Positions 1-6,990 of a stretch of 64,000 nucleotides of DNA are shown here, in pieces; the stretch's first letter is position 1, and each line of letters starts with the position of its first letter. The DNA lies in NCBI RefSeq assembly GCF_001412595.2, contig NZ_CP012640.2:2542001-2606000 (forward strand), written 5' to 3'. This stretch comes from Massilia sp. WG5 (GTDB lineage: Bacteria > Pseudomonadota > Gammaproteobacteria > Burkholderiales > Burkholderiaceae_D). The position numbers were made by a program, and so were the translations under genes. Under the pieces are notes generated by a model that saw nothing but the letters and a program-made list of their open reading frames with translations, made no database searches and had not been told where the DNA came from.

Positions 1-832
1 CGTCGGCGTCTTGTCCGGGCTCGCCTAGTTTCGAGCGTACCCTTTCAATCTGCTTCTGACGGTAGTTGTACTCGGTCGAGGTTCTTTTCTTATCCCCTTT
101 CTCATGTGTCCCAATTAGTCCTGCCACGAACTCATCGAGTTCGTGAAGGAAGATGTTACACAGGATAGGAGATACGATTGAGCCTTGGGGTGTACCGACG
201 ACACTGTCTACGGGTGTTTTGAACTCGTAGTAGCCTGCCGTTAGTGCTTTCCTAATCAGGTTTATGAATCTTTCATCCTTGATCCTACGACGCAGGATGT
301 TGATTAGGATGTCGTGGTCAATACAATCGAAGGCAGCCTTAACATCGCCTTCAATGATCCACGTTACTCCGCTCCAGTTGTTGCGGATAGACTTTAACGC
401 TGTGTGGCAGCCTCGCTTGGCTCTGAAGCCATGACTGTCGTCGCTGAAACTGCTCCCATAGGGGCTGTCGTACACAGCTTCGAGGATCATTCTCATGACC
501 TCTTGTACGATCTTGTCCCGAGGAGGAGCGATACCTAGCGGACGGGTTTTACCATTTGCCTTGGGAATGTGAACACGTCGAGCACGGGAGAACTGGAAAG
601 ACTCGTCCTTGATGTTCGATATGATCCTCTCAATGGTCCTCAGTGAGAATTCATCGAGTGTAGTCCCGTCGGGACCTGGCGTCATGTTTCCGGGGACGCT
701 TTTGAGCTTCTGATACGCCACGACATACAAGTCGGTTTTGTACATTAGCCTATATAGGTCTCCGTTGACCCAACCGGGTTTGGCGTTGAGTTTACGTAGT
801 GTTTCTAGTCGTTCCAGGTCTTTATTACTCAT
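1..832 (-). CDS. ltrA: Group II intron-encoded reverse transcriptase/maturase (partial, C-terminus outside window)
   Basis: The frame opens at ATG 832 and runs without a stop to the window edge (about 277 residues). The visible N-terminal RT domain is typical of group II maturases: [14 protein letters not shown] near residue 50, [20 protein letters not shown] (finger region), [13 protein letters not shown], the first catalytic block [13 protein letters not shown], and [20 protein letters not shown]. The YADD catalytic block, domain X and any endonuclease domain would lie beyond position 1. The protein would reverse-transcribe the intron for homing and act as maturase in its splicing. Codons such as CTA, AGG and ATA are frequent here but rare in neighbouring genes, in keeping with recent transfer. 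An AAAGG lies about 12 bases before the ATG. The symbol is by analogy with LtrA. Confidence 0.93.
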   Translation of the reverse strand, partial: MSNKDLERLETLRKLNAKPGWVNGDLYRLMYKTDLYVVAYQKLKSVPGNMTPGPDGTTLDEFSLRTIERIISNIKDESFQFSRARRVHIPKANGKTRPLGIAPPRDKIVQEVMRMILEAVYDSPYGSSFSDDSHGFRAKRGCHTALKSIRNNWSGVTWIIEGDVKAAFDCIDHDILINILRRRIKDERFINLIRKALTAGYYEFKTPVDSVVGTPQGSIVSPILCNIFLHELDEFVAGLIGTHEKGDKKRTSTEYNYRQKQIERVRSKLGEPGQDAD

Positions 833-918
833 CCGAGTAAACCTTTCGCTTCTATCGACTTCCTTGCGTCTTCGCTTTCCCTTGCCCCAGAGTTACCTAG
901 GCTGTATTGGGTGTACTT

Positions 919-995
919 TGGTAGGCCGTGCAGGACTTGAACCTGCGACCCCGGAATTATGAGTTCCTTGCTCTGACCAGCTGAGCTAACGGCCC
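919..995 (-). tRNA. tRNA with CAU anticodon, probably tRNA-Ile2, carried inside the intron
   Basis: A complete 77-nt cloverleaf on the minus strand, with encoded CCA (919-921). The acceptor stem is GGGCCGT/ACGGCCT with one G-U at 1-72 and discriminator A73. The D-arm is GCTC/GAGC. The anticodon arm is AGGAA-CTCATAA-TTCCG, with only the 27-43 pair mismatched, and gives anticodon CAT. The T-arm is GCAGG-TTCAAGT-CCTGC. A CAT anticodon can be tRNA-Met or tRNA-Ile2, in which lysidine synthetase TilS modifies C34. Acceptor pairs C4-G69 and C5-G68, reported as TilS determinants, are present here and in the interrupted host tRNA. The window's two tRNA-Met genes have GGTGATA instead. Ile2 identity is therefore favoured but not proven. 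It lies 87 bases upstream of the reverse transcriptase, on the same strand. No clear promoter of its own is seen, so it may rely on the promoter before the split tRNA. Confidence 0.93.
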
Positions 996-1531
996 AACAT
1001 TTCTACCACAACGGGTACTATCGAATAGTCCGTTGCCGAATCGTTCCACTACGTTGCCGTAACTTCATCGATTCTACCTGAGTTGCATATCTCAACTCAA
1101 GCTTCTAGGGATTACTCCCCGTAGGCAATCCCGTAGTTAACACATTCTCGCGGTCCAGTTTTAGGTGTCCCATACATCCTTCTCATCCCTACTTGGGTGC
1201 CGGCTGACGAAGAAGCTTGAGAGGTATTCATAATCGCTACCGCTCATTCGTCAAGATGGACGTAAATATGCGTGTCCACCAGTTGCTCGTGATGCTCCGG
1301 TCGGATTAGGTTTCAGACAATCAGCCTTCACCATGACTGGCCTAACTGACAGACCTGTTAAGCTTGCATATTAGCTTTCGTCTGCCTTTTGACGGCATGC
1401 TGCAGTCCCCTCAAAGTTTCCTTTTCAGGTATCCTAGGGTTTACCTCCCTAGTAAGCCGCTGTTTTACCCACATTGCTTCAGTGGGGTGAAACTATTTTC
1501 ACAACGAGAATGCGCCCTATCTACGGCGCAC

Positions 1532-1572
1532 TTATGAGTCCGCTGCTCTAACCAGGCATGAGCTAGAGGCCC
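1532..1572 (-). tRNA. 5' half of a tRNA-Ile2(CAU) gene split by the intron
   Basis: From G1 at 1572 the minus strand reads acceptor GGGCCTC, TA, D-arm GCTC..GAGC, A26, anticodon stem 5' strand GCGGA and the full loop CTCATAA with anticodon CAT, ending at A38 (1532). The next base begins the intron. No 3' half (expected to start TCCGC or TCCGT and end with an acceptor strand matching GGGCCTC) exists anywhere in the window. It should lie left of position 1, after the intron. The gene follows rpoD on the same strand and has a strong promoter at 1651-1680. If the intron splices accurately the tRNA can be restored. If not, it is inactive. Confidence 0.88.
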
Positions 1573-1596
1573 GAAACTGGTGCATCCTGGGATGTT

Positions 1597-1650
1597 AAAA
1601 CTCGCCACTTGCGGGCCGGCGCCGAAGCGGCGAAAACCCGAAGTGGCGAG
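1597..1650 (-). terminator. rpoD terminator hairpin
   Basis: Perfect 10-bp inverted repeat CTCGCCACTT (1601-1610) / AAGTGGCGAG (1641-1650), with further pairing inside (CGGG/CCCG). On the minus strand it is followed by TTTT (1597-1600). It lies 42 bases beyond the rpoD stop. The start predicted for the promoter at 1651-1680 falls inside the first arm, so only rpoD read-through RNA would form the whole hairpin. Confidence 0.7.
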
Positions 1651-1680
1651 AGCATATTGCTTTTAGTGCAGGTCCGTCAA
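1651..1680 (-). promoter_or_regulatory. Sigma70 promoter for the split tRNA and intron
   Basis: On the minus strand TTGACG (1675-1680) and TATGCT (1651-1656) are separated by 18 bases. The predicted transcript starts near 1644 and would cover the tRNA 5' half, the intron-borne tRNA and the reverse transcriptase. Confidence 0.65.
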
Positions 1681-1691
1681 GACCAACAAGC

Positions 1692-3962
1692 TTAGCTGCT
1701 CCCCTCGAGGAAACTCTTCAGCTTGTCAGAGCGCGACGGATGGCGCAGCTTGCGCAGGGCCTTGGCTTCGATCTGGCGGATGCGCTCGCGGGTGACGTCG
1801 AACTGCTTGCCGACTTCTTCCAGCGTGTGGTCGGTCGACATCTCGATGCCGAAGCGCATGCGCAGGACTTTCGCCTCGCGCGGGGTCAGCGAATCCAGCA
1901 CGTCCTTCACCACGCCGCGCATCGAGGCATGCAGGGCCGCGTCGGACGGGGCCAGCGTGTTGTTGTCCTCGATGAAGTCGCCGAGATGCGAATCGTCGTC
2001 GTCGCCGATCGGGGTTTCCATCGAAATCGGCTCTTTCGCGATCTTCATGATCTTCCGGATTTTGTCTTCCGGCATTTCCATCTTGATCGCGAGGGTCGCC
2101 GGATCGGGCTCGGCGCCGGTCTCCTGCAGGATCTGGCGCGAGATCCGGTTCATCTTGTTGATCGTTTCGATCATGTGCACCGGAATACGGATCGTGCGCG
2201 CCTGGTCCGCGATCGAACGGGTGATGGCCTGGCGGATCCACCACGTCGCATAGGTCGAGAATTTATAGCCGCGACGGTATTCGAACTTGTCCACCGCCTT
2301 CATCAGGCCGATATTGCCTTCCTGGATCAGGTCGAGGAATTGCAGGCCGCGATTGGTGTACTTCTTCGCGATCGAGATCACCAGACGCAGGTTGGCCTCG
2401 GTCATTTCGCGCTTGGCCTTGCGCGCCTTCATTTCACCGGCCGCCATCTGGCGGTTGATGTTGCGCAGGTCCGGCAGCGGCAGCACGACGCGCGCTTGCA
2501 GGTCGATCAGGCGTTGCTGCAGTTCCTTGATCGTCGGGATGTTGCGGCCGAGGATGGCGCTGTAGGCGTGGCCGGCGTTTACTTCGCCGTCGACCCACTC
2601 GAGATTCGTCTCGTTGCCCGGGAAGACCTTGATGAAGTGGGCGCGCGGCATGCCGCAGCGGTTCACGGCCACGTCCAGGATCTGCTTTTCGATGTGGCGC
2701 ACTTCGTCGACCTGGCCGCGCAGGGTGTCGCACAGCTTCTCGACGACCTTGGCGGTGAAGCGGATGCCCAGCAGTTCGGCGGAGATCGCTTCCTGGGCCT
2801 TGACGTAACCGTCCGAGTTATAGCCCTGCTTCTCGTAGGCCTTGCGCATCTTGTCGAACTGCTGTTCGATCGTGTGGAACTTGTCGAGGGCGGAATTCTT
2901 CAGCTGCTCGAGCTGCTCGGCGGAATAGCCGGCCGCGCCGGAACTTGCGCTGGCTTCTTCTTCCTCTTCCTCTTCTTCCTCTTCCTCCCCTTCGTCCTCC
3001 TCGTCGTCATCGGTGGACGTCGGCGCGACCGCGGTCGGCGAGGTGTCCTCGGATTCGTTCGGATCGACCATGCCGTCGACGATCTCGTCGATCTTGATCT
3101 CGTCGCTCTCGATGCGGCGCGAGGCGTCGATGATCTCGGCGATCGTCACCGGACAGGCGGAGATCGCCTGGATCATGTCGCGCAGGCCGTCCTCGATGCG
3201 CTTGGCGATCTCGATCTCGCCTTCGCGGGTCAGCAGCTCGACCGACCCCATTTCGCGCATGTACATGCGGACCGGGTCGGTGGTGCGGCCAAAGTCGGAG
3301 TCGACGGTCGACAGGGCGGCTTCCGCGGCGGCTTCGGCTTCGTCGTCGCTGGTGACGTTCGGGACGTTGTCGGACAGCAGCAGGGTCTCGGCATCGGGCG
3401 CATGCTCGTAGACGGCAATGCCCATGTCGTTGAAGGTGCCGATGATGCCTTCGATCGCTTCCGGATCGACGATATTGTCCGGCAGGTGGTCGTTGATCTC
3501 GGAATAGGTCAGGAAGCCACGCTCCTTGCCCGACTTGATCAGGGCCTTGAGCTTGTTGCGGCGAACTTCGATCTCTTCTTCGCTCGCTTCAGTATCCGAC
3601 GAGAAGGCGTCTTTCAGCAGCGCTTTTTCCTTGGCCTTGCGGTCCTTGGCCTTGGCCTTGTCCGCAGCCTTCAGTTCGGCGCGCTCGACCGCATTCAATG
3701 CGGCGACTTCGTCGTTTTCGGGCGTGAATTCCTTGGGCTTGCGACCGCGCCGGCCGGGTACCTTGACGGCCGGCAGCACGTAGCCCGACGTGTCGATCGC
3801 GGCAAGTGCTTCCGCGTCGGTCGTCTGGCTCACAGGCGCAACACCCGCGACGCGGGCTTCCGCCTTGTCTTGAGAATTGTCCGCCTTGGCGGACATCCTG
3901 GTGGATTTGGTAGCCACTTTGGTTTCGGGTTTCTTGGTTGGCACAGGCGCTTTCGAAGTCAC
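1692..3962 (-). CDS. rpoD: RNA polymerase sigma factor RpoD (sigma-70)
   Basis: Primary sigma factor directing RNA polymerase to housekeeping promoters. The protein has 756 residues, longer than the 613 of E. coli. A Lys/Ala-rich N-terminal extension of about 130 residues contains an AT-hook-like RRGRKPKEF (71-79). Region 1.1 covers about 135-200, region 1.2 begins near [11 protein letters not shown] (229-239), and the non-conserved region contains an acidic run of Asp/Glu at 318-336. Region 2 (about 523-600) has [20 protein letters not shown] and the -10-reading [14 protein letters not shown]. Region 4.2 (about 710-745) has the helix-turn-helix [20 protein letters not shown]. It is the last gene of the rpsU-yqeY-dnaG-rpoD unit and has its own extended -10 promoter upstream. 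Confidence 0.98.
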   Translation of the reverse strand: MTSKAPVPTKKPETKVATKSTRMSAKADNSQDKAEARVAGVAPVSQTTDAEALAAIDTSGYVLPAVKVPGRRGRKPKEFTPENDEVAALNAVERAELKAADKAKAKDRKAKEKALLKDAFSSDTEASEEEIEVRRNKLKALIKSGKERGFLTYSEINDHLPDNIVDPEAIEGIIGTFNDMGIAVYEHAPDAETLLLSDNVPNVTSDDEAEAAAEAALSTVDSDFGRTTDPVRMYMREMGSVELLTREGEIEIAKRIEDGLRDMIQAISACPVTIAEIIDASRRIESDEIKIDEIVDGMVDPNESEDTSPTAVAPTSTDDDEEDEGEEEEEEEEEEEASASSGAAGYSAEQLEQLKNSALDKFHTIEQQFDKMRKAYEKQGYNSDGYVKAQEAISAELLGIRFTAKVVEKLCDTLRGQVDEVRHIEKQILDVAVNRCGMPRAHFIKVFPGNETNLEWVDGEVNAGHAYSAILGRNIPTIKELQQRLIDLQARVVLPLPDLRNINRQMAAGEMKARKAKREMTEANLRLVISIAKKYTNRGLQFLDLIQEGNIGLMKAVDKFEYRRGYKFSTYATWWIRQAITRSIADQARTIRIPVHMIETINKMNRISRQILQETGAEPDPATLAIKMEMPEDKIRKIMKIAKEPISMETPIGDDDDSHLGDFIEDNNTLAPSDAALHASMRGVVKDVLDSLTPREAKVLRMRFGIEMSTDHTLEEVGKQFDVTRERIRQIEAKALRKLRHPSRSDKLKSFLEGSS

Positions 3963-4109
3963 GACGACTACTTTACTAGGTTAAAGATAAAGTTTTGTTA
4001 CCCGTATTTCTTACCCGCATCTATTACGACACTTTTGCCGCGCTAACTGAAACTCCAGGCCCGCTCTGAGACGAAAAAGCGTTTCAAAGCTTGCAATAGT
4101 TAGCGTTTT

Positions 4110-4118
4110 ATTATAGCA
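4110..4118 (-). promoter_or_regulatory. Extended -10 promoter of rpoD
   Basis: The minus strand reads TGCTATAAT, a perfect -10 box with the TGn extension. A weak TGGAAA lies 16 bases upstream. The predicted start is near 4103, giving a leader of about 140 bases before the rpoD ATG at 3962. It lies in the dnaG-rpoD gap and would allow rpoD transcription independent of rpsU. Confidence 0.6.
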
Positions 4119-4147
4119 CGCACCCCCATATTTTCCAGTCAAGAACA

Positions 4148-4163
4148 CCCGTGTCGCCACGGG
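4148..4163 (-). terminator. Weak hairpin after dnaG
   Basis: CCCGTG/CACGGG with a 4-base loop, starting about 7 bases after the dnaG stop codon. The run of T after it on the minus strand is broken (TGTTCTT), so it may be an attenuator or mRNA-stabilising hairpin rather than a full terminator. Confidence 0.35.
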
Positions 4164-4169
4164 CACACT

Positions 4170-5972
4170 TCAGGCAAATTTCGCTGGGGTTTCGTTGGCG
4201 GCTTCCCGCATCAAGAGGTCCTGCTGTGCTGTGATTTCGCGATAGCGGGCACTTACCTGATCTGGGGTCAGCCCAGAAGAAAACAACTGGTTCAACTCCT
4301 GTTTTAAGACATCCATCTTGATTTGCCGCACAGCACTAGTGAGCCAGACGCGATCCTGTTCAATATCCGATTCGGGTTCCGACGCGATCTCCGCGATCAG
4401 GTGGTCATACTCGGTGCTGGACTCCTTCAATTGCTGGGACAACGCGGCGAAGCTGGCGTTCGCGCCCAGGGCCTGGGCTTGTGCGATCAGCCAGCGCAAC
4501 CGGTCCGCCGGCTCGGCGCCGAAGTGGTCGAAAGCGCGCAGCGCGCCCTCGTCCAGGCCCAGGGCCAGCGAGGGATGGCCCACCAGCATGCGCATGATCT
4601 GCAGCTCCAGCCCGACCGGCTCCGGCCGGCCCTGGCGCGGCGGCGCCTTGCGCGCAACCGACACTGGCTTGGACAATTCGAACAAGGCCTCGATCTCCGC
4701 CGGCGTCGACTGGGTCATGCTGGCCAGACCGCGCACGATCTGCAGGCGCAGCGCGGTCGGGGCCATCGCCTGCAGCAGCGGCTTGGCCTCGAACTGGGCA
4801 TGCGCCCTGCCCTCCGGCGTGTCGAGCTCGTGCTCCTGCGTCACTTCGCGCAGCAGGAAGGAGGACAGCGGCATCGCCTCGTCGATCTCGCGGGCGAAGG
4901 CGTCGCCGCCGAATTCGCGCACATAGCTGTCCGGGTCATGTTCCTGCGGCAAGAACAGGAACTTGATGGTCTTGTCGTCCGACACCTGCGGCAGGCAGGC
5001 TTCGAGCGCGCGGCGGGCGGCGCGGCGGCCGGCCTTGTCGCCGTCGAAGCTGAAGATCACATTGTCGGTCTGGCGCAGCAGCTTTTGCACGTGGGTGCTG
5101 GTGCAGGCCGTGCCGAGCGTCGCCACCGCCTGCGGGAAGCCGAGCTGGGCGAGGGCGACCACATCCATATAGCCTTCCGTCACCAGCACATAGCCGGCGT
5201 CGCGGATCGGCTGGCGCGCCTCGAACAGGCCGTACAGTTCCTGTCCCTTATTGAACAGCGGGGTTTCCGGCGAGTTCAGGTATTTCGGTTCGCCGCCATC
5301 CATCACGCGGCCGCCGAAGCCGATCACCTGGCCCTTGGTGTTCCGGATCGGGAACATCACGCGCTCGCGGAAGCGGTCGTAGCGTTTCTTGTTGCCGCCA
5401 TCCTCGTCGACCTTGTCGATGACGAGGCCGGACTCGACCAGCGCAAGCGCGTCGTAGTCCTTGAAGACCGAGCGCAGGTTGTCCCAGCCAGGAGGTGCGT
5501 AACCCATGCCGAAGCGCGCCGCCACCTCGCCCGTCAGGCCGCGGCCCTTCAGGTAGGCGATCGCATTCGGCGCCTGGCGCAGCTGGGCGCGGTAGAAGTC
5601 GCAGGCTTGCTGCAGCGCCTCGGTCAGCGCCATCGACTGGGCCTGCTGGGCGGCGCGCTGGGCCGGCGGGATCTTGTCGTCGTCGTTCGGCACGACCATG
5701 CCGACGCCCTGGGCCAGGTCCTTGACCGCGTCGACGAAGCCCATGCCCGAGTATTCGATCAGGAAGCCGATGGCGGTGCCGTGCGCGCCGCAGCCGAAGC
5801 AGTGATAGAACTGCTTGGTCGGGCTCACCGTGAAGCTGGGCGACTTTTCATTGTGAAAAGGGCACAGGCCCATGTAGTTGGCGCCGCCCTTCTTCAGCTG
5901 GACGTAGCGGCCAACCACATCGACGATATCAATGCGGTTGAGCAGATCGGTAATGAATGATTGCGGAATCAC
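4170..5972 (-). CDS. dnaG: DNA primase DnaG
   Basis: Synthesises RNA primers at the replication fork in partnership with DnaB helicase. The 600 residues show the normal order. An N-terminal zinc-binding domain has C37, H40, C58 and C61 (LCPFHNEKSPSF, YHCFGCGAHG). The catalytic core follows, with the Toprim acidic residues in VTEGYMD (E266, D270) and FSFDGDKAG (D310, D312). A C-terminal helicase-binding domain of about 150 residues completes it. Length matches the family. It lies between yqeY and rpoD in the conserved macromolecular-synthesis operon. Confidence 0.98.
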   Translation of the reverse strand: MIPQSFITDLLNRIDIVDVVGRYVQLKKGGANYMGLCPFHNEKSPSFTVSPTKQFYHCFGCGAHGTAIGFLIEYSGMGFVDAVKDLAQGVGMVVPNDDDKIPPAQRAAQQAQSMALTEALQQACDFYRAQLRQAPNAIAYLKGRGLTGEVAARFGMGYAPPGWDNLRSVFKDYDALALVESGLVIDKVDEDGGNKKRYDRFRERVMFPIRNTKGQVIGFGGRVMDGGEPKYLNSPETPLFNKGQELYGLFEARQPIRDAGYVLVTEGYMDVVALAQLGFPQAVATLGTACTSTHVQKLLRQTDNVIFSFDGDKAGRRAARRALEACLPQVSDDKTIKFLFLPQEHDPDSYVREFGGDAFAREIDEAMPLSSFLLREVTQEHELDTPEGRAHAQFEAKPLLQAMAPTALRLQIVRGLASMTQSTPAEIEALFELSKPVSVARKAPPRQGRPEPVGLELQIMRMLVGHPSLALGLDEGALRAFDHFGAEPADRLRWLIAQAQALGANASFAALSQQLKESSTEYDHLIAEIASEPESDIEQDRVWLTSAVRQIKMDVLKQELNQLFSSGLTPDQVSARYREITAQQDLLMREAANETPAKFA

Positions 5973-6073
5973 GTTGATAATTACAGTGTTTGTCTAAACT
6001 CAGACTATACCGCAGCGCCGGCTAGCAATTGATTTGTAGCAAGGCAACAGGGCATTGCCTTCCTAAATCTGGC

Positions 6074-6523
6074 TCAAGCGCCCGCCAGCGCTTTCTTCAC
6101 TTGTGCCGACACGGCCGTCATGTCGGCGCGGCCAGCCAGCTTGGGTTTCAGGATGCCCATGACCTTGCCCATGTCCTGCGGACCGGCGGCGCCGGAAGCG
6201 GCGACCGCAGCCTGCACTTCGGCCACGATTTCCTCGTCCGACAGGCCGGCCGGCATGTAGGTCGACAGCACAGCCAGTTCCTTCTTTTCGATATCGGCCA
6301 GGTCCTGGCGGCCGCCGGCTTCGAACTGGGTGATCGAATCCTTGCGCTGCTTGATCATCTTCTCGACCACGGCGGTGACCTGGGCATCATCCAGCTCGAT
6401 GCGCTCGTCCACTTCCTTGCGCTTGATCTCGGCAAGAACGAGGCGGATCGTGGCCAGGCGCTCGCTTTCTTTGGCGCGCATGGCGTTTTTCATGTCATCG
6501 GTCAGTTGTGCTTTCAAGCTCAT
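6074..6523 (-). CDS. GatB/YqeY domain protein
   Basis: A 149-residue protein made of one YqeY domain, the helical tail found in the GatB subunit of tRNA-dependent amidotransferase. Recognisable stretches are MSLKAQLTDDMKNAMRAKES at the start, LATIRLVLAEIKRKEVDERI and LPAGL-type LSTYMPAGLSDEEI. Free-standing members sit beside rpsU and dnaG in many proteobacteria. Their role is not settled, though an RNA- or tRNA-related function is often suggested. No GatA or GatC is nearby, so it is unlikely to act in an amidotransferase here. Confidence 0.92.
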   Translation of the reverse strand: MSLKAQLTDDMKNAMRAKESERLATIRLVLAEIKRKEVDERIELDDAQVTAVVEKMIKQRKDSITQFEAGGRQDLADIEKKELAVLSTYMPAGLSDEEIVAEVQAAVAASGAAGPQDMGKVMGILKPKLAGRADMTAVSAQVKKALAGA

Positions 6524-6561
6524 GGATTCTCCGCGATAGGTTTTTGAAAAGGGAAAAAGGC

Positions 6562-6591
6562 AAAACCCGCTGCGGTATCGACCGGAGCGGG
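6562..6591 (-). terminator. Terminator/attenuator after rpsU
   Basis: On the minus strand CCCGCT (6586-6591) pairs with AGCGGG (6566-6571), with extra CGG/CCG pairing inside, followed by TTTT (6562-6565) and a further T-rich stretch. It lies about 70 bases past rpsU. E. coli has a partial terminator in the same place that sets the S21 to DnaG ratio. Confidence 0.65.
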
Positions 6592-6661
6592 CTTCGACAT
6601 ATTCAGGCCTCGAAAGCCGGGACTGGCACAGGCCGTCACCGGATCAGGCAGCTGAACGGAA

Positions 6662-6874
6662 TTAGTACAGCTTCTTCGGCAGCTGCTGGCTGCGGATACG
6701 CTTGTAGTGACGCTTCACGGCGGCGGCCAGCTTGCGCTTGCGCTCTGCAGTCGGCTTCTCGTAGAACTCGCGTGCGCGCAGTTCGGTCAGCAGACCGGTT
6801 TTTTCGATAGTGCGCTTGAAGCGACGCATAGCGACTTCGAACGGCTCGTTTTCTTTAAGGCGGATAGTGGTCAT
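6662..6874 (-). CDS. rpsU: 30S ribosomal protein S21
   Basis: A 70-residue basic protein of the small ribosomal subunit, starting [20 protein letters not shown] and ending [12 protein letters not shown], full length for the family. S21 sits near the anti-Shine-Dalgarno region of 16S rRNA and helps initiation. It is the first gene of the rpsU-yqeY-dnaG-rpoD unit. The 116 bases upstream to the next gene hold its promoter, but I see no confident -35/-10 pair. Confidence 0.97.
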   Translation of the reverse strand: MTTIRLKENEPFEVAMRRFKRTIEKTGLLTELRAREFYEKPTAERKRKLAAAVKRHYKRIRSQQLPKKLY

Positions 6875-6990
6875 GTAAAAATGAAACCGTTGGATTTAGG
6901 GAAGAACGAAATTCTAACAGCTTTTCAAGAGCTGTGGTAGGTTTTCTCATCCTGGTCCGGCCATGTGCCGGAATTGCCACAACGAGAAAA

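Larger units (their letters stand above)
1..1531 (-). mobile_element. Group II intron (5' part) inserted in a tRNA-Ile2 anticodon loop
   Basis: Reading leftward from 1531 the element starts with GTGCG, the group II 5' consensus, and continues GTGCGCC..GGGCGC, resembling the start of IIA (mitochondrial-like) introns such as Ll.LtrB. At 1228-1233 the RNA reads TTATGA in the loop of a GGTA/TACC stem enclosed by TGACGAA/TTCGTCA. This is a perfect EBS1 partner for TCATAA, the last six bases of the 5' exon (IBS1, 1532-1537). Positions 996-1531 hold no protein gene and fit domains I-III. A tRNA (919-995) and a reverse transcriptase (from 832) follow, where domain IV cargo is expected. Base composition is clearly less GC-rich than the flanks. 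Domains V and VI and the 3' exon lie left of the window, so completeness cannot be judged. Which family this is and whether it splices are inference. Confidence 0.92.

Noticed and set aside
738..962. 74-codon plus-strand open frame
   Set aside because: It is antisense to the reverse transcriptase start and overlaps the intron-borne tRNA. Its serine/leucine/arginine-rich composition is that of a shadow frame.
1..1572. Group I intron in tRNA-Ile(CAU), as known from other betaproteobacteria
   Set aside because: The element begins GTGCG and encodes a reverse transcriptase with group II maturase motifs. No group I core or homing-endonuclease motif is seen.
1740..4046. 768-codon open frame opposite rpoD
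   Set aside because: It is a GC-driven antisense frame, His/Asp/Arg-rich with no fold-like pattern. rpoD on the other strand explains the sequence.
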